A stretch of 64,000 nucleotides of DNA from Ectobius pallidus. Lineage: Eukaryota; Arthropoda; Insecta; Blattodea; Ectobiidae. Under the pieces are notes generated by a model, which ran no database searches, had not been told where the DNA came from, and saw nothing but the letters and a program-made list of their open reading frames with translations. The position numbers and the translations under genes are program-made. The stretch spans positions 24,269,582-24,333,581 of the forward strand of contig CAXKWD010000003.1 of the NCBI GenBank assembly GCA_964059195.1, in the 5' to 3' direction. Numbering within the stretch: position 1 is the first letter of the stretch; every line of letters starts with the position of its first letter. Shown here one piece after another: positions 47,136 to 59,059 of this stretch.

Positions 47136-47775
47136 ATTCCGAGTGAGACAATTATTTGCTACAGGGTTTTATAATAACATTCTTCTGCGTGTGAGCACAA
47201 GATATTGTTATTAATATGTGAAAATGGCACAATAAAACCATATAATTTCCCCTAGTAGATCTCATAACAGTGAACTAAATAAATTGAGATTGCTATGTGG
47301 ACCGCGTGTGACAAGTGCTATAGAATATTGTTATTGTTTTAGTAAAGTCTAGTGCATACAGATGAATTAAGCTAAGCGTCCACACGGCAGCATCACACAG
47401 CATTGTATACATCTGGGCTTCTAAAAAGAAGTAAGACCTTGCCTATTCTTTAGATTTCCTTTTCAGCTAGGGATAACTAACTTATATTGTATTGTATCTA
47501 TATTCACCATAGAATCATATTACTTGATCTACGTTAAAAGTTAATTGTTACAAAACGAAAGGAAATACCGGTAACAAAATTAAAATAAATCACAAGACAG
47601 TAGGCTAAAATACAAAATTATTGTAAATGACAAATTTAAGGTATATAAAAAATTTTAAATTTTACAAAATTAGTTAAATCTTGTTTATTTTGTCAAACTG
47701 AAATTATTTAATTGAAATTGTATAGAAAAACTAACATGCTTTCTTTATCTTTAGAGCCGATGGTCAAGTTATATA

Positions 47776-47978
47776 CACTTTAAGCTCCACTTACATCACA
47801 TTCTTTCATGGACTCATCATCAAAATGACGAACAGAAAGAAAGATGGCACCACAACACAGACGGAAACTTCTAGCCATGGCCGTGCAGATAACAGTCGAC
47901 CAACAGTCGATGATGGGGATGAGTTGTTTCCCCAAAACTAGTCCATGAAAGAATGCAACGAAAGTGGAGCTTAAAGTG
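47776..47978. mobile_element. 203-bp mariner-type MITE with ~45-bp TIRs
   Basis: CACTTTAAGCTCCACTT at 47776 faces AAGTGGAGCTTAAAGTG ending at 47978 (imperfect pairing continues through CATTCTTTCATGGACT/AGTCCATGAAAGAATG). Both sides abut TA. No coding capacity. Confidence 0.85.
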
Positions 47979-47979
47979 T

Positions 47980-48520
47980 ATAAAGATTCAATAGTTTCAC
48001 TGTTTAATATCACTTCCCGTGTTTATCATTTAATTACATGCTTTCTTTATTTTCTTCTTCAAATTCTTGCACACAGTAAAATGGATGTTCTAGGTAGAGA
48101 CCGGTTGTAAGGCAAAATACCTAATTTCTATCCCTACAGATATCTTTAAAACCAGTTCATGCATTAGGTTGTGTACAGCAAATTTAATTTTTCCTATATA
48201 TAATCCTGTAAATGCCTATTTTCAAATTGCATTGCATCACAACAACTGAAATGTACAGTAACGTATTTTACGAATGTCAGTCACTCTGTAGGTTCGATTA
48301 AAAAAATGTATCTTCGAATACCCTTCATTTTCCATCAGTCTAAATCTGTATTTCATGCTTGAGTACATTAACACCCCAAATTTTCCTTAATCAGCCAATT
48401 GTTTTTTGTCATTAAACTGCAAACAGCTGTGGATAGCCTAAAGAGATGGAGGTCATCTTAACATACTTCTGAGTTTGCTGTAAGTTACCCATATTTAATC
48501 AAATTGTTTATGTGTGATTT
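47980..48520. other. Intergenic, nothing recognised
   Basis: AT-rich with no long open frame. Confidence 0.5.
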
Positions 48521-48524
48521 ATCA

Positions 48525-48665
48525 TTCTCGAGCTAAGCTGTTCACACACTCACACACATATTTTGTTATAATCAGGGGATCTTGAAATGTGAATGAATAC
48601 TGAAAACTCAACATGGAATAGTTTAACACAATACTTCTACCTATAGCACCTATCGTATGAGTACA
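48525..48665 (+). repeat. Dispersed repeat fragment shared with 55810-56010
   Basis: GAGCTAAGCTGTTCACACAC, a GGGGATCTTGAAATGTG-like block and ACTTCTACCTATAGCACCTA correspond in order to the 55.8-56.0 kb copy. Confidence 0.65.
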
Positions 48666-49019
48666 AAAGTGAAAGTGTTTGATGCATACAATGCAACAAA
48701 ATGTCACCTTGTGGATACTTACATTTATTGTTTCAGTGTAGACAAGAATTTTCTCCAGTATTTTTTTTTCTGCTATATGAATATTGTACATGATTTAAGT
48801 AGGAAAACTATTTATTAAACTATTATGCCCAACTACTTACAAAACAATTATAATAAGAAGGAAAGTTCTGTCTACTTGTACAAACATTTGGCATTACGAT
48901 ACCACAGTATAGTATAACAGTAGCGAAGCTCCATACAGTTTTTTTCAACCGGCGCGACTGCAGCGCTCGTAGCGGTGAGCAAGAAGCCACACAATATGTT
49001 ACATTGTTGCTTACGAGAA

Positions 49020-49287
49020 ATGTCAACAATATTTTGTGGAAATGCCTGTGGTGCTATAAATTGCACCAACAGCCAAAGGAATTCTCCCGATTTATATTTC
49101 TTCAGGTTCCTTAAAGATCCTGAGAGGTAAGCAAAAACAGTTATTTGTGAAATTAAATTGTAAATTTGTGATTATCATGCTTGCATCCATACTAGTGTAT
49201 TTACTCCTATTTCTTTTAATTTTAGGAGCAGAAAATGGCTTGTAAATGCTATATACAATATTAATTATTTTTATATGTACATCATAA
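49020..49287 (+). pseudogene. Split N-terminal THAP-domain fragment
   Basis: An ATG at 49020 opens 35 codons plus two bases to a GTAAGC donor at 49127. A 100-bp intron ends TTTTAG at 49226, and the next exon completes an Arg codon. The joined peptide contains CGAINCTNS, then FFRFLKDPERSRKWLVNA. The C-x4-C pair, the FxRFP-like block (Leu replaces Pro), the DPER run and the conserved Trp fit the first half of a THAP zinc finger, found in THAP proteins and P-element-type transposases. The frame stops at 49285-49287, before the second C-x2-H pair and the AVPTIF box. It may be a decayed copy or the first exons of a gene whose next exon I cannot find. Confidence 0.6.
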
Positions 49288-49339
49288 ATAAAAATCCTAA
49301 CGAAGGAAAAGTTTCTAAATATATAGGCCTATTTACAAA

Positions 49340-51860
49340 TACCCCACCTGACCCTACTAATTTTGAAAATGTTTTAACACGAGGTTATGTTAGGCCCATA
49401 TAATTGAATTCAACAAAATTAAACTGTCCAGAATAAAGATAACGTGTTTAATCCCTTACTTTTTAATAATTTATCGTGTTTAATAATATGAAGAAAAAGA
49501 CAAAAGTGTTTTGTTATTGCATCTGATATTGACCATATCGGGCTATAAGCCTAGAACTTCCCCCTCTAATTTCTGAACTACTTCTACTACATGCTTATTG
49601 AAATTATTAAGTTTTCCTATTTGTCAGTATTTTCAGTGTAAGTATGTGTTAGTAGTAGGTCAATTAAATTCTTGAATTTTTGTCGTGGATATGGTGGACG
49701 GAAACCGGTCTGATACTTTATAAGATATTCAATGTCATCGATCTTGAAACTACAACTTCTTTATATTCCCATAAAGTCTATGACTTGGTGAGTTCACCAG
49801 TATGCCTTTCCGGTAACAATCTCGTTCTAGTAATTTTAAAAATAAGAAGAAATACAGCCATATATTCGTATCTTTCCAATGCTGGAAATGGCTGTTTGTT
49901 AGTTCCATCTTGCTGGCCGCTTGGGGTGCTAGTGTCGCACCGATCTGTCAAAAGGATGCATTTTCCTTTCATTAGAGCTTCACTACTGTTATACTATACT
50001 GTGACGATACTTTGTGCCTGGTCAAGCAGGAATTGGAGATTTTCCATAAGGATACCTGTATCATTGGTAGGAAGACATCAATGAATAACAGTTGGTACTC
50101 TTTGCTGCAATATATATTTCATATGGAAGCATCATACATTTTTACAAGGGCTTTTTACCTTTAAGAACACACAAAGAAATCGAAACCACATTTTACTTTC
50201 CAGTATCCTTTTTCAATTTAAACTATAAATAATGATACAGTTACCTTTAAGGCAAGTCTTAGCTTTGCAAGTATTGCAATCTAAGTTATATCAGTATTTT
50301 TATTTATTAACATTAGCAAAAATAAGTGATTTTCAGAACAAGCTGCAGTGAATTTTCTGTATTGCTGATGATTTATTTAGTGTAAATATAAAGTAAACTC
50401 CTGATTATTCATGGAATTCAGAGATGTGGCAACTGTGGATAAGAGAATTTCATGAATAATCTGCAAAATTGCATGACTGTCAACTATGTCCCAGTGTGAA
50501 AAGGCCCTTAAAGGCCAAAATTAGCTCTTGACTAATTTGGTAAAGGTGTATCATGGTTAGGAGAAGGTACCATAAACTTTAAACTCATTTTTCTCAAAAT
50601 ACCACTCTTCCTTATGTTTTATTAAAACACTTATAACTTTGCTGAACTTTAAGATATTTGTATGGATTGGTATCCAATCAAACCCATACAAATATCTTAA
50701 AAAGTCAGTTTCAAGAAAAAAATGACAAATGGTCTCTTTTCAATTTCTGCGTCACTTGTTGAGTTATATTTACTTGTATTATGATTTACAATACAATATT
50801 TCAATACACAGAGGTGTGCTGGTGAGGGCTCAGGTAAGCCCTTTATTAAATTTCATCCAGAGGATGAAATAAACTAAACTAAACTAATACTGTAAGTGCT
50901 TGCTTTGAGCACCTTAATCCTTCATAAAATCAATTAAATTGAAATTAGAATTAGAATTATTTACTAATCCATCCAGTGACATCTTAATGTTGGATTTTCT
51001 CATTGTTGATGTGCAGGAAACAATCGAAGCTGACATCTGAGTTTTGAAACAAGCTCCCCTCCTTTTTTCTTGTTGGGGAAAAGCTATGTTATTTAGCCCA
51101 TTGTCATTCGGTTGCCTCTTGTCATGCTAATTGTGCCATTCATATCATACATGAAGTGGTGTCAATGTATTAGATAAAATGAGATATAGTTCTACTGGAA
51201 AGGGATAGTGTCAATAAGCTTACAAAAAATGCTTGAGGTGAAGGGAGTAGGCCCATTTCTGATTATTAATTAAATTTTAAAGCAGCTGACTTTTTATGTG
51301 TGGGCCCTTTGTTAGATTATTGCCAGCCCATTGCTCCAATACAACGGGATTTACTGTTGACAGAAAAATAATCACAGCTTATGGTTAAATTAATTGGAAA
51401 AACATTGTGAAGCATCAATATTATGTATTAAACTTTAAAGCATTCAACTTCACATAATTATTGTCAGTAAAAAATTACCAAATTAGAATATAATGTTTCA
51501 ATGGACTCTCCCTCATCATCAGCTGAGATCTTCTGACAAGTTTGTTTCTTTGTCCACCTGATGAAATTGACTGTATTACCTGTGAATAAGTTTACATTGG
51601 CAAAATGAATAGAATTTTAAACTTAGGGTACAAGGAACATATGAGGTAGAAAAATCTGCAGAGGTTCATCATTTCTGGTCATGATTTAAATGGTGAAGCA
51701 AAATTACTGAAATGTTTTCAGAAACCACTTGAATTAACTTTTTTTTTAAAAGTACGGTATACATAAAAAAAAGATAGACGTATAAATGTTGACATCTCTA
51801 AGGACAATGACCTCATTTTCAAAATCATACAATCTGAATGCAGTCATGGCTCATGGCTTA
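49340..51860. other. No recognisable gene
   Basis: The longest frame (134 codons at 49680-50084) shows no known domain. A perfect 18-bp-stem hairpin lies at 50648-50701, and AGTAAACTCCTGATTATTCA near 50393 and GGGATTTACTG near 51349 faintly resemble Tigger MITE ends. Confidence 0.5.
50648..50701. repeat. Perfect 18-bp inverted repeat (hairpin)
   Basis: TTTAAGATATTTGTATGG pairs exactly with CCATACAAATATCTTAAA across an 18-base loop. Confidence 0.85.
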
Positions 51861-52968
51861 TTAAGGCGCAATTCCACTGAAGCAACACTGAACGACATGT
51901 GGCATGCGACTTGTATCCTAGTGTTGCCTGATTGTAGGCGTGCGACAATGTGCCACAATAATTCCATATTCCGCATGCGGCATTTGTCTCCCCATGTCGT
52001 ATTCGCTTTGTCGCCTAGGCGTGTAGCATGGGACTAGAACGATTCAACTGAAGCAACTTCAGTCTGGTGCAACATGTCTTTAATAATACCATATACAATA
52101 CCCATATTTATATACAACACCATGGGCTATTAAAATGTCTGAATAGCTGTCAAATTATTGGCAGACACTATTTAATAAATTACCAATAATTTATCAAAAT
52201 TTACCTGTAAATTTCTTTAAGATAAGAGCACATGACTGGTTGGCCAGGAATCCATCAAGAGGGACTTTTGGTATAATTGATTTTAGTTACTCCACTCTTG
52301 AGAATCGTATCAGAGAATTGGCATATTCAAACCCCATTTTGTAACATAGATGAATTTTTTAATAGTAATATATCGTAACAATGTATCCTAATATTGTCTT
52401 ATTTCTATTTAACATCAATCAGCCTGGACTATAATCCTTACATTTTTATTTTTTTAAATTATTTTTTTATTCTCTATATTATTGTGTCTTGAGAATGCGC
52501 TAACTTGGTCTATTGGCAGGTTATGTAATAATTGTAAAAATGTAAGATTCTTATGGCGTAATACTTAGCTTGCTGTCACTTTGCATAGTTTACTTTACCT
52601 GACTTTGTCTATCGGGGGGGGGGGGCTCCTGTTTCCCCTGCAATACATCATTCTACCAGTGCTCATTCATCATGATCAGGGCCCGGATTCTGATTACCTA
52701 AAATTGTTTGAAAAATGACCTATAAAATGACCCTAAATTTTAAAGAAAATGACTTAATAATTATAAAAAATGACCTAAAACTGATATTTTATTTATAAAA
52801 AATTATTATTGTACACACAAAGTTATAGACTAGTTTGTACATAATTATAAAAACTGTAAATAACTGTAATGTTGTGAATGTTCTTTTCTCACAGAAATTT
52901 ATACTGGCTCTGAGGCACTGGCGAGTCAAAATTCGGCACATCCTTTTGTGGTCTACCGGATTATATTA

Positions 52969-54302
52969 GAGAGTTTTTGCCCAGCTTACGTTGAGTTACC
53001 GTAAACGTTAAAGTCACGTGATTGATGTGCGCATGCGCCGGTTTGCCGTGACGCTATATCTGATAACGTGACACGTTATTTCGGAATGATTAGCGTGAAG
53101 CTTACGGTAATAGACATGAATCCCGAAAAACAGGAAAGACTTCGCTTTAACATAAATAACGACTTGATTCTCTTGCGTGAGGTTATTGGTTCAAATGCTT
53201 ATGATGTTCCCGACGTTTTGGTAGGAGATGGCAATAATTTCAGACATGGCTAACGCATTTAAAGTTAAAATGGAGTCTGGTGAATCAGCTTCAAGAAGGA
53301 GAGGACTAGAAGACAGGGGAGAGGCACTGTGCAGTATTGGTGTTATAGCTGACATAAATAACCAGTATACAGTATAAACAATGACGTGATTGTGGATGAC
53401 ATCCCACCACACAGCAGTTGTTTAACCTTCAATAAAGAACTAGAAACTCACCCTACTTCCAATGGTCAGCTGATTGCCCAAGGTCCCAACTTTAGATTTT
53501 TACATCTTCCTCCTATGAGGAAAAGAAGACGCAGGGAATCTATACTAAAAAAAAACTAATTCAGCGTTTTTATACCAAAAGCAATCTATAACAGAACGAA
53601 CTAGAAGAAACTCTTTCAATAATGTATAGGCCTATTTACTTTTATTTCAATTTGAGAGTTTAACCAAAAAGATGCCAATATAAAATTACTTCTTGAATAA
53701 TATTTACTGATAATATACAAAATATTTCTCTGGCTAGGCTACTTATGGCATATAGCTATAATCTTATATGATTTTTATTCTGAAAGTTACAGTAGATTTT
53801 CAATGATGAGTACCGGTATTTATAGCCTCAATTATTTCTAGTATAATAAACCACTGCAGATAATTTAATGCCTGTAACAAACTCAAAAACATTTCAATAA
53901 ACTTGCGTAGCAGTGTTTATAAATTTTCACAAGTTAAATATATTTTTCTTATTAAAATCCCATTTTGAGGTTATGTTAATGTTTATATGCTGTTATGAGG
54001 TGCTATGGAATTCATATATCTGTAGGCTTATAACAGAAACAATGGAAAATTAAATTTATTCATAGGCCTATCACATTCGGAGAACAATTTGGTATCATAT
54101 TCTCCAATAACTCATTGTTAAAATCTTCAAGTGTGGCAGTCTGAAGCAGTTCCTCCATTTTCTCTGTTATCTTATACCGTACCGTGTCAATTTACGCTGG
54201 CAAAAACTCCGTCGTAGCACAAGACATTATTCCATTTACCGTATTCGATCATATTTTAGTGTGTACCGTATCCGACAACACGCTATGGCAAAAGCTCTCT
54301 AT
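52969..54302. mobile_element. Element inserted in hAT-like element C (AGAGAG...CTCTCT ends)
   Basis: AGAGAGTTTTTGCC at 52969 faces GGCAAAAGCTCTCT ending at 54302 (one mismatch). Compared with element B, the insertion point shows ATT duplicated, a 3-bp target duplication consistent with PIF/Harbinger. It carries the short frame at 53068-53253. Confidence 0.75.
53068..53253 (+). pseudogene. Possible Myb/SANT-like N-terminal fragment of a Harbinger accessory protein
   Basis: The frame contains MNPEKQERLRFNINNDLILL and REVIGSNAYDVPD. The LLREVxxxNxF-like run resembles the first helix of Myb/SANT-like proteins encoded beside Harbinger transposases. Further downstream (53480-53560) a Lys/Arg-rich scrap KRRRRESI is readable after frameshifts. 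The rest of the domain is lost. The assignment is tentative. Confidence 0.35.
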
Positions 54303-55499
54303 TGTCGTTTATTGAGGGTAAACAATACTTTGCACTCTCAAATCCAAGCAGGTGGCAGACTCTGGTGCCAAGTCAGTCTAATAACAATAGTATTATAATA
54401 CAAAATTTTGGCGTTTCTTTGATTCTCACTTCCGACTGAAACATATCAACACTTTAACGCCGAATTTTTCTTTCTTGCATTAAACAGACAACACTTCAAA
54501 GACAGCACCGCTAGCGACGAAAAAGAAGTTAATACACTCAATGTAAACACATGAAAATGACTAAATGAGGAAACAAATGACACGAAAATGACAAAATAAT
54601 GACCTAAAATTGAAATAAATGCCCTAAAAATATAAAATTGCATAAAATGACAAAAAATGACCTAATAAAAATGCATTTCTATAATCTAGAGGCCATGATT
54701 AGGATTTATCCACAAGTTGGCAATGTCTATGCAGCATCAATAAAAAGATGACATGTCATTAGAATCCGGGCCATGATCATGATATAACCATTGGTTACAA
54801 ATAAAGGAATTATTATTTTTCAAGCCTAATTTCGAATGTATATATGTAACAACTACTTTCATTGCTGCTTCCCATTTCAATTGAACTACTGTATTGGCAA
54901 TTATTGGGATTTGAAGGAAAACAATTATTAAATTTTAAAACTTCAAGGAGACCCGATATACAGTACTACAGTAGTTATTTTCTTTCTCCTCCTTTATGCT
55001 GACGTGGCTGTGATTTAAATGCTCTGCTCTATGAAGACCCTTGTTTGTTTGTTTTCATAGCTTGTTTATGAGGTGCAAGCAGCCCATGTCGCATGCTACA
55101 TGTCGCCCCGATCCGCTGGCTGTCGGATAGCGACGACACTGTTCGACACGAGGAATTTTGTCGAAGGGCGACAAAGGCCTCCTGGCGACAACAGTCAACT
55201 TGTAGCATGCGGCAAGGCGACTTGTCGTTTGTCGCTTCGTGTTGCTGCAATTGAATTACTGTGTGTAGCATGCGGCATTGACGCATGCTACATGTTGCCC
55301 AAATGTTGCCTCAGTGGAATTGCAGCTTTAGAGCGATGGTGTGCTGCATAAGATATACTATTTCATACATTCGAAAAAATCTGATGTGAAAGTCACATAA
55401 CTTCCTCTGCCCAAATAAAAGTTAGCAGTATTCACATATCCTTGTACAGAATCGCAAGACACAATTTTACGCTAATACATCTTTCTCACTTCATTCTTA

Positions 55500-56010
55500 T
55501 ATAGAATAAGAGGCCGTGAAAGAGCGTGTATTCAATTGTTCACCACGCAAGACAAACTTTCTACAAACAGTGGGTGGCTTGTAACTACCCTTCAGAAAAT
55601 TTTTTCGGAAAAAGTTTCAAATAAAAGTTTTAGCTCTCACTTTAAGTTACACATGTGCAAAATTTAAAGAAAATCGTTAGAGCCGTTTTCGAGAAAATTT
55701 CTTCATGTAAAGTCCCCTTAAAAATAAGAGAAACTTGTCGCCAATCTTGGGCACACATCTTCAGAAGGTACTTGACCCAAATACAAAATTTTGTTTTCAT
55801 ACGATGTTCCGTTTCTGAGCTAGGCTGTTCACAGACAGACAGACAGACACACTGGTAGACAGACACACAGACACACAGACATGTTTCCAAAAATAGTATT
55901 TTTGGATTCAGGGGGCCTTGAAACGTGTATATATGCTAATAACTCAACTTCGAATTTTGGGGTCGAAAACAATACTTCCTCTACCTATAGTACCTATGGT
56001 ATGGGCAGAG
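55500..56010 (-). repeat. Dispersed repeat, reverse of the 35-kb copy
   Basis: The part at 55560-55810 is the reverse complement of about 34980-35250. It continues through a CAGACAGACAGACAGACACA tract into a GGGGGCCTTGAAACGTGTAT block shared with 48525-48665. No intact frame. Confidence 0.65.
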
Positions 56011-56014
56011 GAAG

Positions 56015-56820
56015 TAATAGAGAAAAAACTAGTAGGGCTAGCTATGCAATTATGCCTACTGTCACATGTGGTGTTCCTTTTTACTGCAGAAGTATCAATT
56101 ACTTTTGTGTAGGCACTTTTTTTCAGTCACTGGCTACCTGTGTCATGTTTAAGACAGGAGTGTAGTTAGTTCCCTTTCCCGAACAATACTTATGCTTGAC
56201 TCGTCAAAGATGTCACAATGAAGTCTGCATCTTTCTGCAGTTCATCATGTTCGTGAATGGAAATTACATGTAGATGGAGACTTAACGTCACCAACATAAA
56301 TAAATAAAACTGGGTTTCTGCCCATGAGCAGATCACCTACAGTGAATGTGAATTTTCTTCTATAGCCTCCAAATATCAAAATGGAGTGAGAAACAGAGAT
56401 AAAGAAGGTATTCATATTACCAACTCACTAGCCATTAACAAATGAGATCTCTCCTGGACGCGCTAAGTTCAAAATGCATGTGAAATGAAAACAGTATTTT
56501 ATTTGAAAATAAAATCACATGAAGACAGAAATCAAGGTGTGTGCTGCAGCATAGTAGCACATTAAGAGAAACTGCACCCTGCCTGGAGGACATCTGGTGG
56601 GCAAAGAAACAAACTTGTCAGTACATCCCACCTAATCATTTTGACAATGTAATGGGGACCCCATCGAAATATATGTTTTAATTTGGTAAGTTTTTTTCTT
56701 ACAGTAATTATGTGAAGTTTAAAGCTTTAAAGCATGGCTTCTCCTATGATAAGCCATTTCTCTTTGGCTGTAGCTTTAAAAGTAAATAGATTTAGGAAGT
56801 ATACCTGTCTCTAGTAAAGA
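56015..56820. other. Intergenic, nothing recognised
   Basis: Short open frames only; no element ends identified. Confidence 0.5.
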
Positions 56821-57489
56821 TATCCCTAGTAGCACACTTCGTTGGCCTAACGGAGGGATTTGGTTGGCATGGTTGGGATATGTTGGGAAAACGTTCGATG
56901 TAATTTCCTCGGTTAGCCCACGTTACGTTTCCGTTGCGTCATGCGCCAAGTCCTACCGTTGGGGTTATGACTTTGGCCCAACGAGGGCTCTTCCTACCGT
57001 TCCTACCGTTGGGGTTATGATTGCTGGCCCAACAATAAATCTCGTTGTAATGTGATCGCATTTATGTTAAAATTAAAAAGTGTTGAAATAACATTATAAG
57101 CGTTAAATTTTCATTTCCTATAAAATAAAACAGTTTTAATTCATTAATTATTCGAGCTCTTTGTGCGCATTACATGATAAAAATTTACTTCGCTCCACCT
57201 CTTCCTGCTAGTCTTCGGCAATTTCCGGCGTAGTTCGGGTCATCACGAACACAGAACAGAAACTTGATCACGAAGACATGAAGATACAACAGTTATTCGC
57301 CATCTTGATATGTTGAAGAATCCGAATGGTGTTTTTACTTCTATTAATATTAGGGCTCTTTATTTGTTCTCTGAAAATAACGTTATCATATATTCACATC
57401 AAATATTCAAAATACGAGATGTATATCCTTCTTACTATTTATCATGTATTACACATCTCTGTAGTAAATAGGCTAGAAGAATTCTCGAT

Positions 57490-57665
57490 TTCTATTTCAA
57501 CCATCACTAATAGCGTAGTGGTTAAAGCGATAGGCTATAACGCTAGCGGTTCCGAGATCGAATCCCCATAGGTGCGAATTTTATACGATAGGAATAGGTA
57601 GGTAGGGTGAAGGAGAGAAGGTAGTTAATAGGGAAAAGAGGAGAAAAGGGATGAAAGGGAAAATA
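57490..57665 (+). repeat. tRNA-derived SINE
   Basis: AGCGTAGTGGTTAAAGCGAT is an A-box-like start and GGTTCCGAGATCGAATCCCC holds a B-box-like segment, followed by a purine-rich body (GGTAGGTAGGGTGAAGGAGA) and an A-rich tail. Confidence 0.65.
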
Positions 57666-57704
57666 AAAAATTAAATTTTGTGTGCTTCTAGTATTTCCGC
57701 CAGA

Positions 57705-57730
57705 TGTCTCTGCGCTGCGCTGCGCTGCGT
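57705..57730. repeat. Short CTGCG repeat
   Basis: A CTGCG pentamer is repeated four times (CTGCGCTGCGCTGCGCTGCG). Confidence 0.7.
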
Positions 57731-57922
57731 AGTAGTTCCACCATTGCCTAATAGATGTCTCTCAACTGTTGGGATTTTGTTGTATATTGGTTGGCTACAG
57801 TTGGCAGTTGGTTGGATAAAACGCTTCTTGGCAACCGAACCCCGACGGACATTCCTAACCGTTGACCAACGAAACATGGCGATCATTCCCCAACATTGGC
57901 CCAACGATCTGTGCTACTAGGG

Positions 57923-59050
57923 TAACAGTAAAGAAAGGATGGAAAAGTCTAACAAAATCTCTGCTGGGAAATGAACAAAGCTGATGTAAAGACATTACAC
58001 CTTGCTATAGTCCGGGGGGTGCCATTCCACGAAATATTCTTTAAATATGAAAATATTTTCTTTAAATTGTGTTGGATGGCACTACTTTTTATACATAGGC
58101 CTAGCATGTCAGAAAAAAACCTCCAGAAAATGCTTTTCAGTACAATTCCCTATGCATGCTTGTACATTAAAGGTGAGCATCCATATACTTTTCCTTGAAG
58201 TAAATAATGTGCACCATATTCATTTTTGTATTATTTGAAAATATGAGAGCCTGAATTCCCATAATTTAAGGTAATAGCTACATGAATTATTAATTTTCTA
58301 ATACTTAGTAGTTATTAATAAAGGTGTCTGATGCAGAATGTTCTCTGTAGGCCTACCATTTACCCTATTATAGGTCAAAAGAACAGCGAAGAAACAAATT
58401 CTGTAAATGCTGATAAGTGAACAAATCAACTGAATTTTTATAGCTAAAAATATAACTGTAAATAAAATGTCGTAATGTACCTATTACATGAAATATTGTT
58501 CTTAATTTTGTTCCTGGATATAATAAATTAGATATAAGTGTCTAATTGCAAATGCAATACCGTAACAAAAAATGTCAAAATGTACTTCACTTCAATATAA
58601 CAGGTATTTTCTTCTTTTCCTGATATTATATATTCTTTTTATATAAAAATAAAGTTTTATGATATTATGTTTAATTCATAGGTTTTTTTGGGTGACATAT
58701 CTGTTATATTTGCAAGCACATGATACCAGTCCTAGTAATTATCATAGCTCCCCACTTTCCTTAGGATGTCAGGTTGGCAATTGTCCCACTACGCAAGCAA
58801 AACCTCATGAGAAAAGTACTTCTCCTGCGGCATTCAAATTGGTGCATTCTGTGTGTCTCTAAGTCTGAAGTAAGAAATAATTTATATACATGGAGAAATA
58901 AAGGTATCCAAAAGATACCCTTACAGATCTTACAACACATTCTTGGAAGGTGTTATTCGTATACTGGAAATTCATATAGACATCACTTAATCAGGATATT
59001 AGAAGAGAACAATGATGAAAAGGATAATTAAGGCCATGTATTAGAATTTA
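57923..59050. other. Intergenic, nothing recognised
   Basis: AT-rich; a frame at 58774-59031 (85 codons) has no known domain. Confidence 0.5.
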
Positions 59051-59059
59051 TAAGTCATA

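Larger units (their letters stand above)
52677..54775. mobile_element. hAT-like element C with perfect 8-bp duplication
   Basis: It starts CAGGGCCCGGATTCTGATTA and ends TCATTAGAATCCGGGCCATG, flanked exactly by ATCATGAT (52669-52676 and 54776-54783). It matches elements A and B except for an insertion of about 1.33 kb at 52969-54302. Confidence 0.9.
51864..55327. mobile_element. PIF/Harbinger-like TIR element, outer layer of a nest
   Basis: AGGCGCAATTCCACTGA at 51864 faces TCAGTGGAATTGCAGCT ending at 55327 (two mismatches), and TTA flanks both sides (51861-51863 and 55328-55330), the PIF/Harbinger target duplication. Both ends contain repeated GCATGC and TGTCGC-type words. No transposase is recognised. 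The interior is interrupted by the hAT-like element at 52677-54775. Confidence 0.7.
56824..57922. mobile_element. CCCTAGTAG-type TIR element, copy 1 (1.1 kb)
   Basis: CCCTAGTAGCACACTTCGTT at 56824 faces AACGATCTGTGCTACTAGGG ending at 57922. Subterminal DNA is dense in GTTGG/CCAAC words. A SINE (57490-57665) is inserted inside. The terminal 230 bp on each side correspond, in inverted order, to the ends of the 59520-63573 copy. The flanks (GATAT and TAACA) show no clear duplication. No transposase. Confidence 0.75.

Noticed and set aside
49680..50084. 134-codon frame as a continuation of the THAP-domain protein
   Set aside because: It has no DDE, coiled-coil or other THAP-associated features and no convincing splice link to the fragment at 49020-49287.
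55073..55351. 92-codon frame with several Cys as a zinc-finger protein
   Set aside because: It lies in the repetitive right end of the Harbinger-like element (repeated GCATGC/TGTCGC words) and its Cys spacing fits no family.
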